From positions 310,001-374,000 of the forward strand of contig CAUVYA020000002.1 in assembly GCA_963556045.3 (NCBI GenBank): 64,000 bases of DNA, in the 5' to 3' direction. The notes under the pieces were generated by a model that saw only the letters and a program-made list of their open reading frames with translations, ran no database searches and was not told where the DNA came from. Made by a program: the position numbers and the translations under genes. Shown piece by piece: positions 17,814 to 26,059 of the stretch; within the stretch, counting starts at the first letter, position 1, and each line of letters starts with the position of its first letter. Source of the stretch: UBA4781 sp963556045 (GTDB taxonomy: Bacteria; Chloroflexota; Anaerolineae; Anaerolineales; Anaerolineaceae).

Positions 17814-18851
17814 TTAGAAGAAGATCTTCGCCCATTTGAGGGCTTTCTGCTTCCAAGGAACGCGATGGCTGAAACCTTCATCACCATTGAATTGGTCTTT
17901 GTTCTCAAGGTACCAGCGATAATTACGGATCATAGCCTGTTTGTTGGAATACCTGGGATCAAATCCGATCTGCTGCTGGGCTTTTTCGATGGAAACGAAC
18001 GAATCTTTGGCGGCGGTCTCATAGATCCAGGGATACAGTGGTGAAAGATGCAGCGCTTCCAGGACTTTCAAGACCGCGATAACAGGTTTAGCAGGGAAAG
18101 GAACGATGTGTTTCCCAAATCCTGCTTCGTCCAAAACAGCCTGATAATCTTCGAGCATGGTAGTGAACTCAGCCGCACCGATATTAAAGGTATCATTTAC
18201 ATTAATAACCGGAAGGGTCATGCAGGCATAGATTGCCCGGCACAGATCTTCCACATCCAGCAGTTGATAGCGGTTCTTGCCGTTGCCGATATTGGGGAAA
18301 TTCTTTCCATCGGAAGCCCATTCATAGAAGATGGCAAACACACCCAGCCGTTCCGGACCGACGAAAGATTTCGGGCGAATGATGGGTACACACATTCCTT
18401 GCTGTCGAAATTCCTCACAGACCGCTTCCGCCTGTACTTTTGCCTCACCATAAGGACCTACTCCCATTACCGGGTCCGTTTCAAACAGCGGGTGATGATC
18501 CGGCACACCATATACTGCTGTGGAAGAGATATGGATAAAGCGTTTGACGCCAAATTCCTTGGCCTGTTCCAGAAGGTTGCGGGTGCCAACCACATCGGTG
18601 GTGTAAATATCTTCCGGTGTATAAAGGGGCAGCGCGGCGGCAGTATGAATGACCATATCGGCGCCAGCCATGCTCTTGCGAACGGCTTCTTTGTCACGAA
18701 TATCGCCCTGCGTAAAAGCGATCCTGTCGTGTTCCGGATAATCAAACTGGACCAGATCGATTCCGGAAATATCTTTAACTCCATTAGCAAGCAGAAAACG
18801 CACCAGGTTAATGCTGAGAAACCCGCTGATGCCACTGATATATATTTTCAT
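17814..18851 (-). CDS. NAD-dependent epimerase/dehydratase (extended SDR)
   Basis: Nucleotide-sugar-type short-chain dehydrogenase of 345 residues. The N-terminal dinucleotide motif is GISGFLSINLV, with Ser replacing the last Gly of the usual GxxGxxG. The catalytic Ser-Thr and YGEAK (Tyr-x3-Lys) are present, as is RPKSFVGPERLG. The start at 18851 is set by AAGGAG nine bases upstream. The substrate is not defined; in context it probably makes or edits a surface-polymer sugar. It is not a clear GalE. Confidence 0.85.
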   Translation of the reverse strand: MKIYISGISGFLSINLVRFLLANGVKDISGIDLVQFDYPEHDRIAFTQGDIRDKEAVRKSMAGADMVIHTAAALPLYTPEDIYTTDVVGTRNLLEQAKEFGVKRFIHISSTAVYGVPDHHPLFETDPVMGVGPYGEAKVQAEAVCEEFRQQGMCVPIIRPKSFVGPERLGVFAIFYEWASDGKNFPNIGNGKNRYQLLDVEDLCRAIYACMTLPVINVNDTFNIGAAEFTTMLEDYQAVLDEAGFGKHIVPFPAKPVIAVLKVLEALHLSPLYPWIYETAAKDSFVSIEKAQQQIGFDPRYSNKQAMIRNYRWYLENKDQFNGDEGFSHRVPWKQKALKWAKIFF

Positions 18852-18909
18852 TTTATAAAACTCCTTCAAAAAGAAATCCGAGCGTGATTATACCGCGAGA
18901 AATCCCATT

Positions 18910-19899
18910 TTATTCCCCTGCACCTGTTAAATAGGGCGAGATCTGCTGTATGATGCGCTGTGTGTTCAGTTCTCTTCCTTCTATATTGAGATGGTAAGGT
19001 TTGTCAAAGAAGAGAGCACGCGAATACCATGACTCCTCAGGTTTGCCGATCACTTCGATGTGGAGTTGCGATGTCAATATTGTATCAAGAAGAGTTATCA
19101 TATTCATCGTCCTCTGGTCGCCTGCCGATGGGGTGGAGGGATATGCCAGCAGGACGGTAATATTATCTGCAAGGGTTCGTCTGGCAAAATCGTTGAGAAT
19201 GTCAATGAAGCGCTCCACATTGCGATCATCTTCTGTAACGCTGAGATATACATGACTGATTTCCCAGATGGGATGGATGGTTTCGTGACTGACGATATCT
19301 CCATACTGATTGAAGGCAGTACGATAATAAATGCGTTCTTCATTTTCACACACGATGCAGCCCTTTTCGAAATAATCGGCGACCATTGTTTTGATGGCTT
19401 CCGTATAAGTGTAAGGGAAAAGCTTCAGAAAATAATAAACCTCCTGCGGGGAGTGGATATACTGGGCAAGGTTGGGGTTGGTAAGCAGAACCTGCACATA
19501 AGCCGGTCCGATGCTTTCATTAGTACCCAGGATCGAGTCGAATTCCGGCATGATGAGCACGATATCACCTTGCTGTAAGTAAGGTTCGATGGTATGGAGC
19601 ATGAAGCGTATCCCCAAATTTCCGTTCAAACCCATATTAACAACGTTATAACCGCTTTCCTTCTGAAGGAGTTCGCTATCAACGCCAAAAGCGGTGTTGG
19701 AACCGCCCACAATGATGATGCGTGGGCTTTCGGTGGACGTGAGGATTTCGATCTTATCGGTCAGGGCTGCATAGTAGCTTTGTTGATTGCGCACATGGAT
19801 CGCGTACAGCAGGATTCCGTTGACCAGCAGCAGCACAATAAGGAGCGCCACAACGGCAGAAATTCTCTTTTGCTTTGAGAGGGAACTAGAAGGCTGCAT
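18910..19899 (-). CDS. SGNH/DltD-like membrane-anchored protein, partner of MBOAT acyltransferase
   Basis: 329 residues: an N-terminal membrane anchor (about 15-35) and an exported SGNH-hydrolase-like domain beginning IIIVGGSNTAFGVD (Ser in the GxSN position) and ending in a His-containing segment (KPYHLNIEGREL). Proteins of this kind act with MBOATs to move acyl groups onto, or off, cell-surface glycans. The ATG at 19899 lies within the last codons of the MBOAT gene (14-base overlap) and has GGAG seven bases upstream, so the two are translationally coupled. Confidence 0.8.
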   Translation of the reverse strand: MQPSSSLSKQKRISAVVALLIVLLLVNGILLYAIHVRNQQSYYAALTDKIEILTSTESPRIIIVGGSNTAFGVDSELLQKESGYNVVNMGLNGNLGIRFMLHTIEPYLQQGDIVLIMPEFDSILGTNESIGPAYVQVLLTNPNLAQYIHSPQEVYYFLKLFPYTYTEAIKTMVADYFEKGCIVCENEERIYYRTAFNQYGDIVSHETIHPIWEISHVYLSVTEDDRNVERFIDILNDFARRTLADNITVLLAYPSTPSAGDQRTMNMITLLDTILTSQLHIEVIGKPEESWYSRALFFDKPYHLNIEGRELNTQRIIQQISPYLTGAGE

Positions 19900-21283
19900 A
19901 GATGAACTCCGTGTTGATCGGCTGGTACACACCCACAATGCTGATAGCGAGCAGGAGAATGAGGATCACAGCCCATTGTACGCGAAAAGAAAGATCGTTC
20001 CATGATTTCTGGCGATCGTGCAGATAGGTTTCAAATCCCATTATGAGAATGATGACTGCATAGGAAAGCATCAAATCTATTGAGGAGATGTTCAGCAGCA
20101 GATCGTGATAGGTGGTGCTTTTCACGAAGATGCTCTGCAGCAGAATTCCGGCATCCGCCAGGCTGGCAGAGCGGAAGAATAAGAACCCGAAACTGACCAG
20201 AGCGAATGTAAGGATTCGGCTAATCCAGGGTGAACGGGTTGAAGAGGATCTATTTTTCTTTGTGTATACAGTATTACCATACAAAAGCAAACCGTGGTAC
20301 AGCCCCCACACCAGATAAGTCGGCTGAAAACCATGCCACAAACCACTGGCGAGCATGGTGGTAAGTGGTGGAATGAACAGAGCCAGAAACTGGCTGGAAG
20401 AAGCACGATTGCGCAGCAGTGATCGCCGCAGGGGGAAGAAGATATATTCCCGCAGCCAGCCGGTAAAGGTGATATGCCAGCGGTTCCAGAACTCGTTGAT
20501 GTTCTCTGCCAGAAATGGCTTTTTGAAGTTCGGTGAGAGATCATAGCCAAACATGCGGGCGATGCCCAGCGCGATGTCGGTATATCCGCTGAAATCGAAA
20601 TAGATCTGGAAGGAATAGAATGCGATGGCAGTGATGACGGTCAATCCATAATACGTGCCAGGCTGGTCGAAGACCGCATCCACGATAAACGCCAGACGAT
20701 CCGCCACCACCACTTTCTTGAAGAGACCCATACAGATCTGCAAGATGCCGCGCTGGATGGTATACGGATCATATTTCTTCGGAGTGCTCATTTGAGGAAG
20801 AAAACGGCGCGCCGGCTCGATCGGTCCTGCATTTAGCTTGGGAAAAAAGAGCAGATAGAGCAGATATCTGTAAAAGCTGGTTTCAGCAGGGATGATGGAG
20901 CGGCTGACATCCAGCAGATAGCCGATGTTCTGCAGGGTGATAAAGGCGAGACCAACCGGGAACAGAAAATCGAGAGCAGCAGGAAGGGCAGTGCTGATTT
21001 CGAGGGCAAGCAGGCGTGGGAGCGCGAAAGCGGCAAGATTGAAGATGATGACGACGGTTCGTAGGGTTGTTTTATTTCCTGTCTTTTTCAATAAAAGCCC
21101 GAATCCGAAATTGATGCCAGCCAGCAGAAGCAGAACTACCATCCCATGCGGACTTAGCAAATATAACAGGACAAGACTGAACAGCAATAAGAAAGGTTGC
21201 TGCCAGCGTTTCGGCAAAATATAGTACAAAATGACAGACAGTGTAAGAACAGGTAGAAGGATGAGCGGGTTGTAGAGATCCAT
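19886..21283 (-). CDS. MBOAT-family O-acyltransferase (AlgI/DltB-like) with FIYxxF tail
   Basis: Polytopic membrane enzyme of 465 residues that passes acyl groups across the membrane for O-acylation of a surface polymer. MBOAT signatures are FYSFQIYFDFSGYTDIA (about 222-238), NRWHITFTGWLREYIFFPL, and the catalytic His in SGLWHG (His317). The last membrane helix is followed by TEFIYAAF at the very C-terminus, resembling the FIYxxF end of the small protein DltX, whose Tyr carries the acyl group. The acyl donor and polymer are unknown. No acyl-carrier gene is nearby, so the acyl group may be acetyl. Confidence 0.9.
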   Translation of the reverse strand: MDLYNPLILLPVLTLSVILYYILPKRWQQPFLLLFSLVLLYLLSPHGMVVLLLLAGINFGFGLLLKKTGNKTTLRTVVIIFNLAAFALPRLLALEISTALPAALDFLFPVGLAFITLQNIGYLLDVSRSIIPAETSFYRYLLYLLFFPKLNAGPIEPARRFLPQMSTPKKYDPYTIQRGILQICMGLFKKVVVADRLAFIVDAVFDQPGTYYGLTVITAIAFYSFQIYFDFSGYTDIALGIARMFGYDLSPNFKKPFLAENINEFWNRWHITFTGWLREYIFFPLRRSLLRNRASSSQFLALFIPPLTTMLASGLWHGFQPTYLVWGLYHGLLLYGNTVYTKKNRSSSTRSPWISRILTFALVSFGFLFFRSASLADAGILLQSIFVKSTTYHDLLLNISSIDLMLSYAVIILIMGFETYLHDRQKSWNDLSFRVQWAVILILLLAISIVGVYQPINTEFIYAAF

Positions 21284-21317
21284 AACAGAATCAGTTCAAT
21301 TCTTTATCAAAATACAA

Positions 21318-21389
21318 CGTCCCTGGGGAGACTCGAACTCCCGCCTCAGGCTCCGGAGGCCAGCGCTCTATCCACTGAGCTACAGGGAC
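21318..21389 (-). tRNA. tRNA-Arg (anticodon CCG)
   Basis: A cloverleaf can be folded: acceptor GTCCCTG/CAGGGAC, D arm GCTC/GAGC, anticodon loop CTCCGGA giving CCG, T arm GGGAG TTCGAGT CTCCC, discriminator G. CCA is not encoded. One T-T mismatch occurs at the second pair of the anticodon stem. Its 3' end faces the MBOAT gene and its 5' end faces the SIR2-TPR gene. Confidence 0.93.
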
Positions 21390-21529
21390 ATTTAGCATGC
21401 CAGCCCATTTTACCATGCATAATTAGATAAAAATAATATACTTATCGAAGTAATCGATATAATAATATTGATATTTTATTGTTGAATAGAATAGAATAAA
21501 ATATAAAAGAAAGGGCGGTTATTTGAAAT

Positions 21530-23542
21530 ATGAATGAAAAAAAAACAAATCTGCAGAAAATAAGTGCACTTGAATTTGTCAATCGAGTAAAAGAAGATTG
21601 TTACGTTCCAGATAAAAATTATGCGTTATTTCTTGGAGCTGGATGTTCTGTTTCTTCAGGAATACCAGATGCTGCTAGTCTTGTTAAAGAGTGGTTAGAA
21701 AAATTATATGATCTAAGTAATGAAAATAAAATAAGTTATATGAAATGGATAAAACAAGAGTTTCCTGAATTTAGGGAAGAAAACGCAGCGACTTATTATG
21801 GACCTCTAATGAAAAGGAGATTTCACAGTCAAGGTGATAGACAAGCAGAAATAGAGAGAATTTGTAGTAATAAATATCCAGGATTTGGATATGCTGTTTT
21901 ATCCAATCTGATACTGAATAAAAGTGAAAAATTTAATATTGCTCTAACAACGAATTTTGATGACCTTATTGCAGATTCACTTTATATATATCAAGGAGTT
22001 CGACCATTAGTGATTAGTCATGAATCACTTGCCTCATATATAAGACCAACGCGTACCAGACCTTTAATTGTAAAATTGCATGGCGATTATCATCTATCTC
22101 CATTGAATATACCCGAAGAAATAAAGAACATAAAAACCGAATATATTAACCAAACTCGGACATTAATTGCAGATAGAGGATTGATTATTATCGGATATGG
22201 AGGAAATGATTCGGGTATTAAGGATATGCTAGAAAACTTACCATCAAATGCATTACCTTTCCCCATTTATTGGATTAGTCAAAATGAACCAAATTGTATG
22301 TTAAATGAATTTCTTTATCAAAAGAAAGCGATTTGGGTAGAAAATCGAGATTTTGATGAGTTGATGTTATTAATGAAAGATAGTTTTGATATTAATCATC
22401 CAGAAAAAAAAATTTGGGAAGACATTTTTGAAAATTATTTATCGGTGTATAAAGATCTTCGAACAAAAATTCTTTCTGCAAACGAAGATAATAAGGAAGA
22501 GGATAATGCATTAAAAAATGCTTTAATGAAAGCTGATGAAAATTTACCGGGGTGGTATACATATTATATGAATGCAAGTCAGTTCGAAAAAGTAAATGCT
22601 AAAAAAGCAGAATCAATATATTTGGATGGATTAAGAAATTATCCAAACTCTCAAGATCTTATCGGAAAATATGCTGTGTTTGCGCATAGAATACAAAGAA
22701 ATCTTCCTAAAGCAAAGAGCTTATATTTAAAAGCACTTTCACTAGATCCAGATAATGAAGTGAATAACGCAAATTATGGATGGTTTTTACATTTTTATTG
22801 TAAAGATTATGATAATGCAGAGAAATATTATGAAAAAACACTTCAAATAAACAATAAAAATGCAATTTGCTTATGTAATTATGCATCTCTCCATGAAAAG
22901 AAATATAAAGACTACAATATGGCAGAAAATTACTATAAGAAAGCAATCGAAATAAGCCCAAAGAATTCATATCTTTTGATAACATACGCAAGATTTTTGA
23001 GATCGCAGCGAAAAGATTACAACAAATCAGAATATTTTTACGAAGAAGCAATTAAATACAACGAATCTGATGAAGATGTTTTTGGTTACTATGCAATTTT
23101 CCTTCATGTGATTAGAAAAGATTATGAAAAAGCTAACAATTATTATAAGAAATCATTGTTAATTAATCCGAATAACCCGAACAATAATTGTAATTACACA
23201 GGATTTTTATTTAGTAATAGAAAAAATAAAGAAGCGGAAAAACAATTACAGTACACTTTGAATTTGGAAGGAAAAGAATATTACTTAGGAATGGAACTGG
23301 AATTATGGTTTTATGCGTTTTTACATAGTGATAAAATCGCGAAAGATAAATCACTCAAGATTCTAAAAGAATTATTAACTCGAGGAGAACGATCTAGTTA
23401 TGAGGCTCTGATATTAAATGTAGAAGTGGCTATTGAAGATGGTCATATTGAAAAAGAGTGGCTACCAGTATTGCACGAGGTAATAATTGATTTAAAAGAA
23501 ATTAATTCTCTAAAAAAATGGGGGATGTGGGAGAAAGTATAA
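21530..23542 (+). CDS. SIR2-TPR protein, probable NAD-consuming antiphage effector
   Basis: 670 residues in two parts. Residues 30-300 form a SIR2-like NAD-binding domain with GAGCS (36-40), TTNFDD (140-145), KLHGD (182-186, catalytic His) and GYGGND (222-227). Residues about 345-590 are at least six tandem 35-residue TPR-type units with the recurring theme NYAxFLxxxRKDYxxAExYYxKAI. There is no nucleotide-switch (STAND) domain and no partner gene. SIR2 domains of this branch act as NADases in abortive-infection systems (ThsA, DSR2, Avs5), so I infer a one-gene sensor-effector. It is strikingly AT-rich and Lys/Asn/Tyr-rich beside its neighbours, and stands alone after a tRNA gene, suggesting transfer. 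Confidence 0.85.
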   Translation: MNEKKTNLQKISALEFVNRVKEDCYVPDKNYALFLGAGCSVSSGIPDAASLVKEWLEKLYDLSNENKISYMKWIKQEFPEFREENAATYYGPLMKRRFHSQGDRQAEIERICSNKYPGFGYAVLSNLILNKSEKFNIALTTNFDDLIADSLYIYQGVRPLVISHESLASYIRPTRTRPLIVKLHGDYHLSPLNIPEEIKNIKTEYINQTRTLIADRGLIIIGYGGNDSGIKDMLENLPSNALPFPIYWISQNEPNCMLNEFLYQKKAIWVENRDFDELMLLMKDSFDINHPEKKIWEDIFENYLSVYKDLRTKILSANEDNKEEDNALKNALMKADENLPGWYTYYMNASQFEKVNAKKAESIYLDGLRNYPNSQDLIGKYAVFAHRIQRNLPKAKSLYLKALSLDPDNEVNNANYGWFLHFYCKDYDNAEKYYEKTLQINNKNAICLCNYASLHEKKYKDYNMAENYYKKAIEISPKNSYLLITYARFLRSQRKDYNKSEYFYEEAIKYNESDEDVFGYYAIFLHVIRKDYEKANNYYKKSLLINPNNPNNNCNYTGFLFSNRKNKEAEKQLQYTLNLEGKEYYLGMELELWFYAFLHSDKIAKDKSLKILKELLTRGERSSYEALILNVEVAIEDGHIEKEWLPVLHEVIIDLKEINSLKKWGMWEKV

Positions 23543-23691
23543 GCAATCACTCTTTTATTGATTAGAATCAATTAAAACATTACTCATGTATTCATTATAA
23601 GAATCATATTTAAAGTAAATCAGAAATATCGATAAATAAGCTATCTTTCGTTTACAATTACTGCAGCTTAATCAACTGGAGATTTATTCTT

Positions 23692-24405
23692 ATGCTTTTG
23701 TTTTACGTACGCCATGCACAGTCTGCCAACAACGCGCTTTATCTGGAAACAGGTTCCTACACGGGAAGAAACGAAGATCCTCCTCTATCGAAAACCGGAT
23801 TGAAGCAATTACCATACATGGCGAATTTTATCTTCCAGCAGCTTCAAGAAGTACAGACGGATGAGCTGGGCAATCCACGCAATGTGCCGGTCACGCTGTA
23901 CTGCAGCCTCATGCAGCGCACTGTCGCAACTGCGTCTGCAATCGCCGAGCGCTGCGATATACCCCTAATAGGGCATGCGCATATACATGAAGCAGGTGGT
24001 ATTTATCTTAAAAATGATGAGACGGGAGAGCGCATAGGCTTGCCCGGAAAGAGCAAAGAATATTTCGCAGAACATTACCCATTATTAATATATCCTGAGG
24101 ATGTTCCAGATGATGGCTGGTGGAATAAACCTCATGAAGCACGCGAAGAACGACCCCTGCGAGCACGCATGGTTCTGGATGATCTTTTATTGAAGCATAG
24201 TGATCCTGATGAAGTGGTCATTCTGGTGAGTCATGCCGAGTTTTTCAACCATTTGGTCCGCAGCATTCTTGATATTCCTGTTGAATCCTCTGCCTGGTTC
24301 GAAGTGATGAACTGCTCTGTTTCGTTATTTAATTTCAAAGAGGGATATATCCAGATACCTTATATCAACCGCCATCATTTCATCCCTCCAGAATTGATCA
24401 CTTAA
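23692..24405 (+). CDS. Histidine phosphatase superfamily (phosphoglycerate mutase-like)
   Basis: 237 residues with the catalytic RHAQSAN motif (RHG-type, His8) at the N-terminus and the second active-site His in LVSHAEF near residue 180. Probably a small-molecule phosphatase rather than a glycolytic mutase, because the sequence between motifs is not mutase-like. GGAG ten bases before the ATG supports the start. It stands alone between the SIR2-TPR gene and the convergent glycerol operon. Confidence 0.85.
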   Translation: MLLFYVRHAQSANNALYLETGSYTGRNEDPPLSKTGLKQLPYMANFIFQQLQEVQTDELGNPRNVPVTLYCSLMQRTVATASAIAERCDIPLIGHAHIHEAGGIYLKNDETGERIGLPGKSKEYFAEHYPLLIYPEDVPDDGWWNKPHEAREERPLRARMVLDDLLLKHSDPDEVVILVSHAEFFNHLVRSILDIPVESSAWFEVMNCSVSLFNFKEGYIQIPYINRHHFIPPELIT

Positions 24406-24423
24406 TAATAGAATGTTGCCCTA

Positions 24424-24447
24424 ACCTGCAAGAGCGGTTATGCAGGT
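24424..24447. repeat. Inverted repeat between convergent genes
   Basis: ACCTGCA and TGCAGGT separated by 10 bases, in the short gap between the convergent phosphatase and kinase genes. There is no T-run on either side, so it is not a standard intrinsic terminator, though it may still mark transcript ends. Confidence 0.45.
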
Positions 24448-24463
24448 ATCGATCGTGGACAAT

Positions 24464-26023
24464 CTAATCTGCCGGGTAACCGGTGATGTCGCGGATATTT
24501 TCGTAGAGTGGTTTGAGCAGACCGTACATCTTGCAGTAGACCCTGCTGTACAGTTCAGCGTAAATATGATGATTCTGCATATCGGGCTCGTATGTTTGAC
24601 CGATGCGGGTCATCTCCGCTACCGCGGTCTGAAAATCAGGATGCAGTTTCAACCCCACAGCCAGATCAATGGCTGCTCCCAGACCGGAAGCCTCATACAC
24701 GTGAGGATTAGAGGTCGGAAGCCCGAAGATATCGGCGGTGAGCTGGTTGGCAGCCGGGCTCTGACTTCCGCCACCGGCTATTCGTAATTCTGTGATAGGG
24801 ATTTTGGTGCGTTTGGAGGTACGCTCGGCACCTTCCCGTAGGCTGTACCCAATTCCTTCAAGAATGGCGCGATAAAAATGAGCGCGGGTATGTACATCTC
24901 CAAAGCCAATAATAGCGCCTTTTGCTTCTGGACCGGGATTCTTCAGACCGGGTGACCAGTAGGGCTGCAAGGTCAATCCCAGCGAACCAGGTGGGACGGA
25001 GGCTACCAGATCGTCAAATAACTCTTCCACCTGCACACCGCGGTTCCTGGCTACCCGCTGTTCGTTGTGCGCAAATTCATTTTTGAACCAGCTCACCATC
25101 CAGAAGCCACGAAAGATCTGGATCTCCAAACTGTACATGCCTGGAACTGCAGCCGGGTAGGGTGGGATGAGCGGGATTACCTCGGTATATTTGGTATGGG
25201 TCGTATTGATGGTAGCGCTGGTGCCAAAACTCAGGCAGCCGATATGTGGATCCAGACAGCCGCTGCCGATCACCTCACAGGCTTTATCAGCTGCAGCAGC
25301 TATCACCGGCAATCCTTCAGGAATACCGGTTTCAAGGGAAGCCTGGTGGGTGACCACGCCCATTTGTTCGGTCGGTTTTACCAGTTCCACCAATTTCTCT
25401 TTTTCGATGGGTACAGCCTGCCATTTCCAGTCGCTTTTTCCGCACCAGGTTTGTTTTTTGTAATCAAAGGGAATGTATCCCACCTGACTGCCAACTGAAT
25501 CGCGGAACAATCCGGTGAATTTGTAGTTCAGATACCCGGAAAGAAAAACATATTTGTAGGTTTTTGCCCAGATTTCGGGCTGGTAGGTGCGCAGCCAGTT
25601 CAATTCCGCTTCTGATTGCAGATATCGTACAGTGTCGGTCATCCCGGCTACTTTGAAGAGTGCGCCCCATATCCCTTTCACAGGAGGCAGACCGCTGGTG
25701 CGGCGCTGGTCCAACCAGACAATGGCAGGGCGCAGCGGATTGCCCTCTTTATCAAGATTGATGACCGTGCTGCGCTGGGTGGTGATCGCCAGCCCTGCAA
25801 TGGCGTTCTTATCGATTTTGTTTTTCTGCCACAAATTGAGGCATGCTTCGCATAGGGACTTCCAGTAATAATCGGGGTCCTGCTCTGCCCATCCGTTTTC
25901 AGGAGAGACATAGGGTTCGATCACTACCTGAGATTTTGCAACGATGTTTCCCTGCAAATCGAAGACCAGTGCGCGCACACTCTGTGTGCCATTATCAATA
26001 ACCAGCAATAGATCAGCAGCCAT
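24464..26023 (-). CDS. FGGY-family carbohydrate kinase (glycerol kinase by context)
   Basis: 519-residue ATP-dependent sugar/polyol kinase with both FGGY domains: N-terminal LLVIDNGTQSVRALVFD (phosphate 1 motif) and C-terminal LRIAGGGSQSPAANQLTADIFG. The glycerol-kinase signature region is not canonical: AAADKACEVIGSG replaces the GDQQAA type. The substrate is therefore inferred, mainly from the glycerol-3-phosphate dehydrogenase gene immediately upstream. The ribosome site AGGAGG is seven bases before the ATG. It is the last gene of a four-gene minus-strand operon. Confidence 0.85.
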   Translation of the reverse strand: MAADLLLVIDNGTQSVRALVFDLQGNIVAKSQVVIEPYVSPENGWAEQDPDYYWKSLCEACLNLWQKNKIDKNAIAGLAITTQRSTVINLDKEGNPLRPAIVWLDQRRTSGLPPVKGIWGALFKVAGMTDTVRYLQSEAELNWLRTYQPEIWAKTYKYVFLSGYLNYKFTGLFRDSVGSQVGYIPFDYKKQTWCGKSDWKWQAVPIEKEKLVELVKPTEQMGVVTHQASLETGIPEGLPVIAAAADKACEVIGSGCLDPHIGCLSFGTSATINTTHTKYTEVIPLIPPYPAAVPGMYSLEIQIFRGFWMVSWFKNEFAHNEQRVARNRGVQVEELFDDLVASVPPGSLGLTLQPYWSPGLKNPGPEAKGAIIGFGDVHTRAHFYRAILEGIGYSLREGAERTSKRTKIPITELRIAGGGSQSPAANQLTADIFGLPTSNPHVYEASGLGAAIDLAVGLKLHPDFQTAVAEMTRIGQTYEPDMQNHHIYAELYSRVYCKMYGLLKPLYENIRDITGYPAD

Positions 26024-26059
26024 ACCTGTACCTCCTGGTGGAACAATATCAATTATAGA

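Noticed and set aside
17814..18851. UDP-glucose 4-epimerase (galE) completing the Leloir pathway
   Set aside because: The dinucleotide motif and middle region are not GalE-like, and the gene groups with surface-polymer genes, not galT.
21318..21529. SIR2-TPR gene as a tRNA-integrated element with attachment sites
   Set aside because: The tRNA 3' end faces away from the gene, and I found no integrase or repeated tRNA fragment.
21426..21529. CRISPR array or other tandem DNA repeat in the AT-rich leader
   Set aside because: There is only low-complexity A/T sequence with short chance repeats; no regular repeat-spacer units occur anywhere in the window.
24424..24447. Intrinsic terminator between the phosphatase and kinase genes
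   Set aside because: The hairpin has a 10-base loop and no T-run on either strand.
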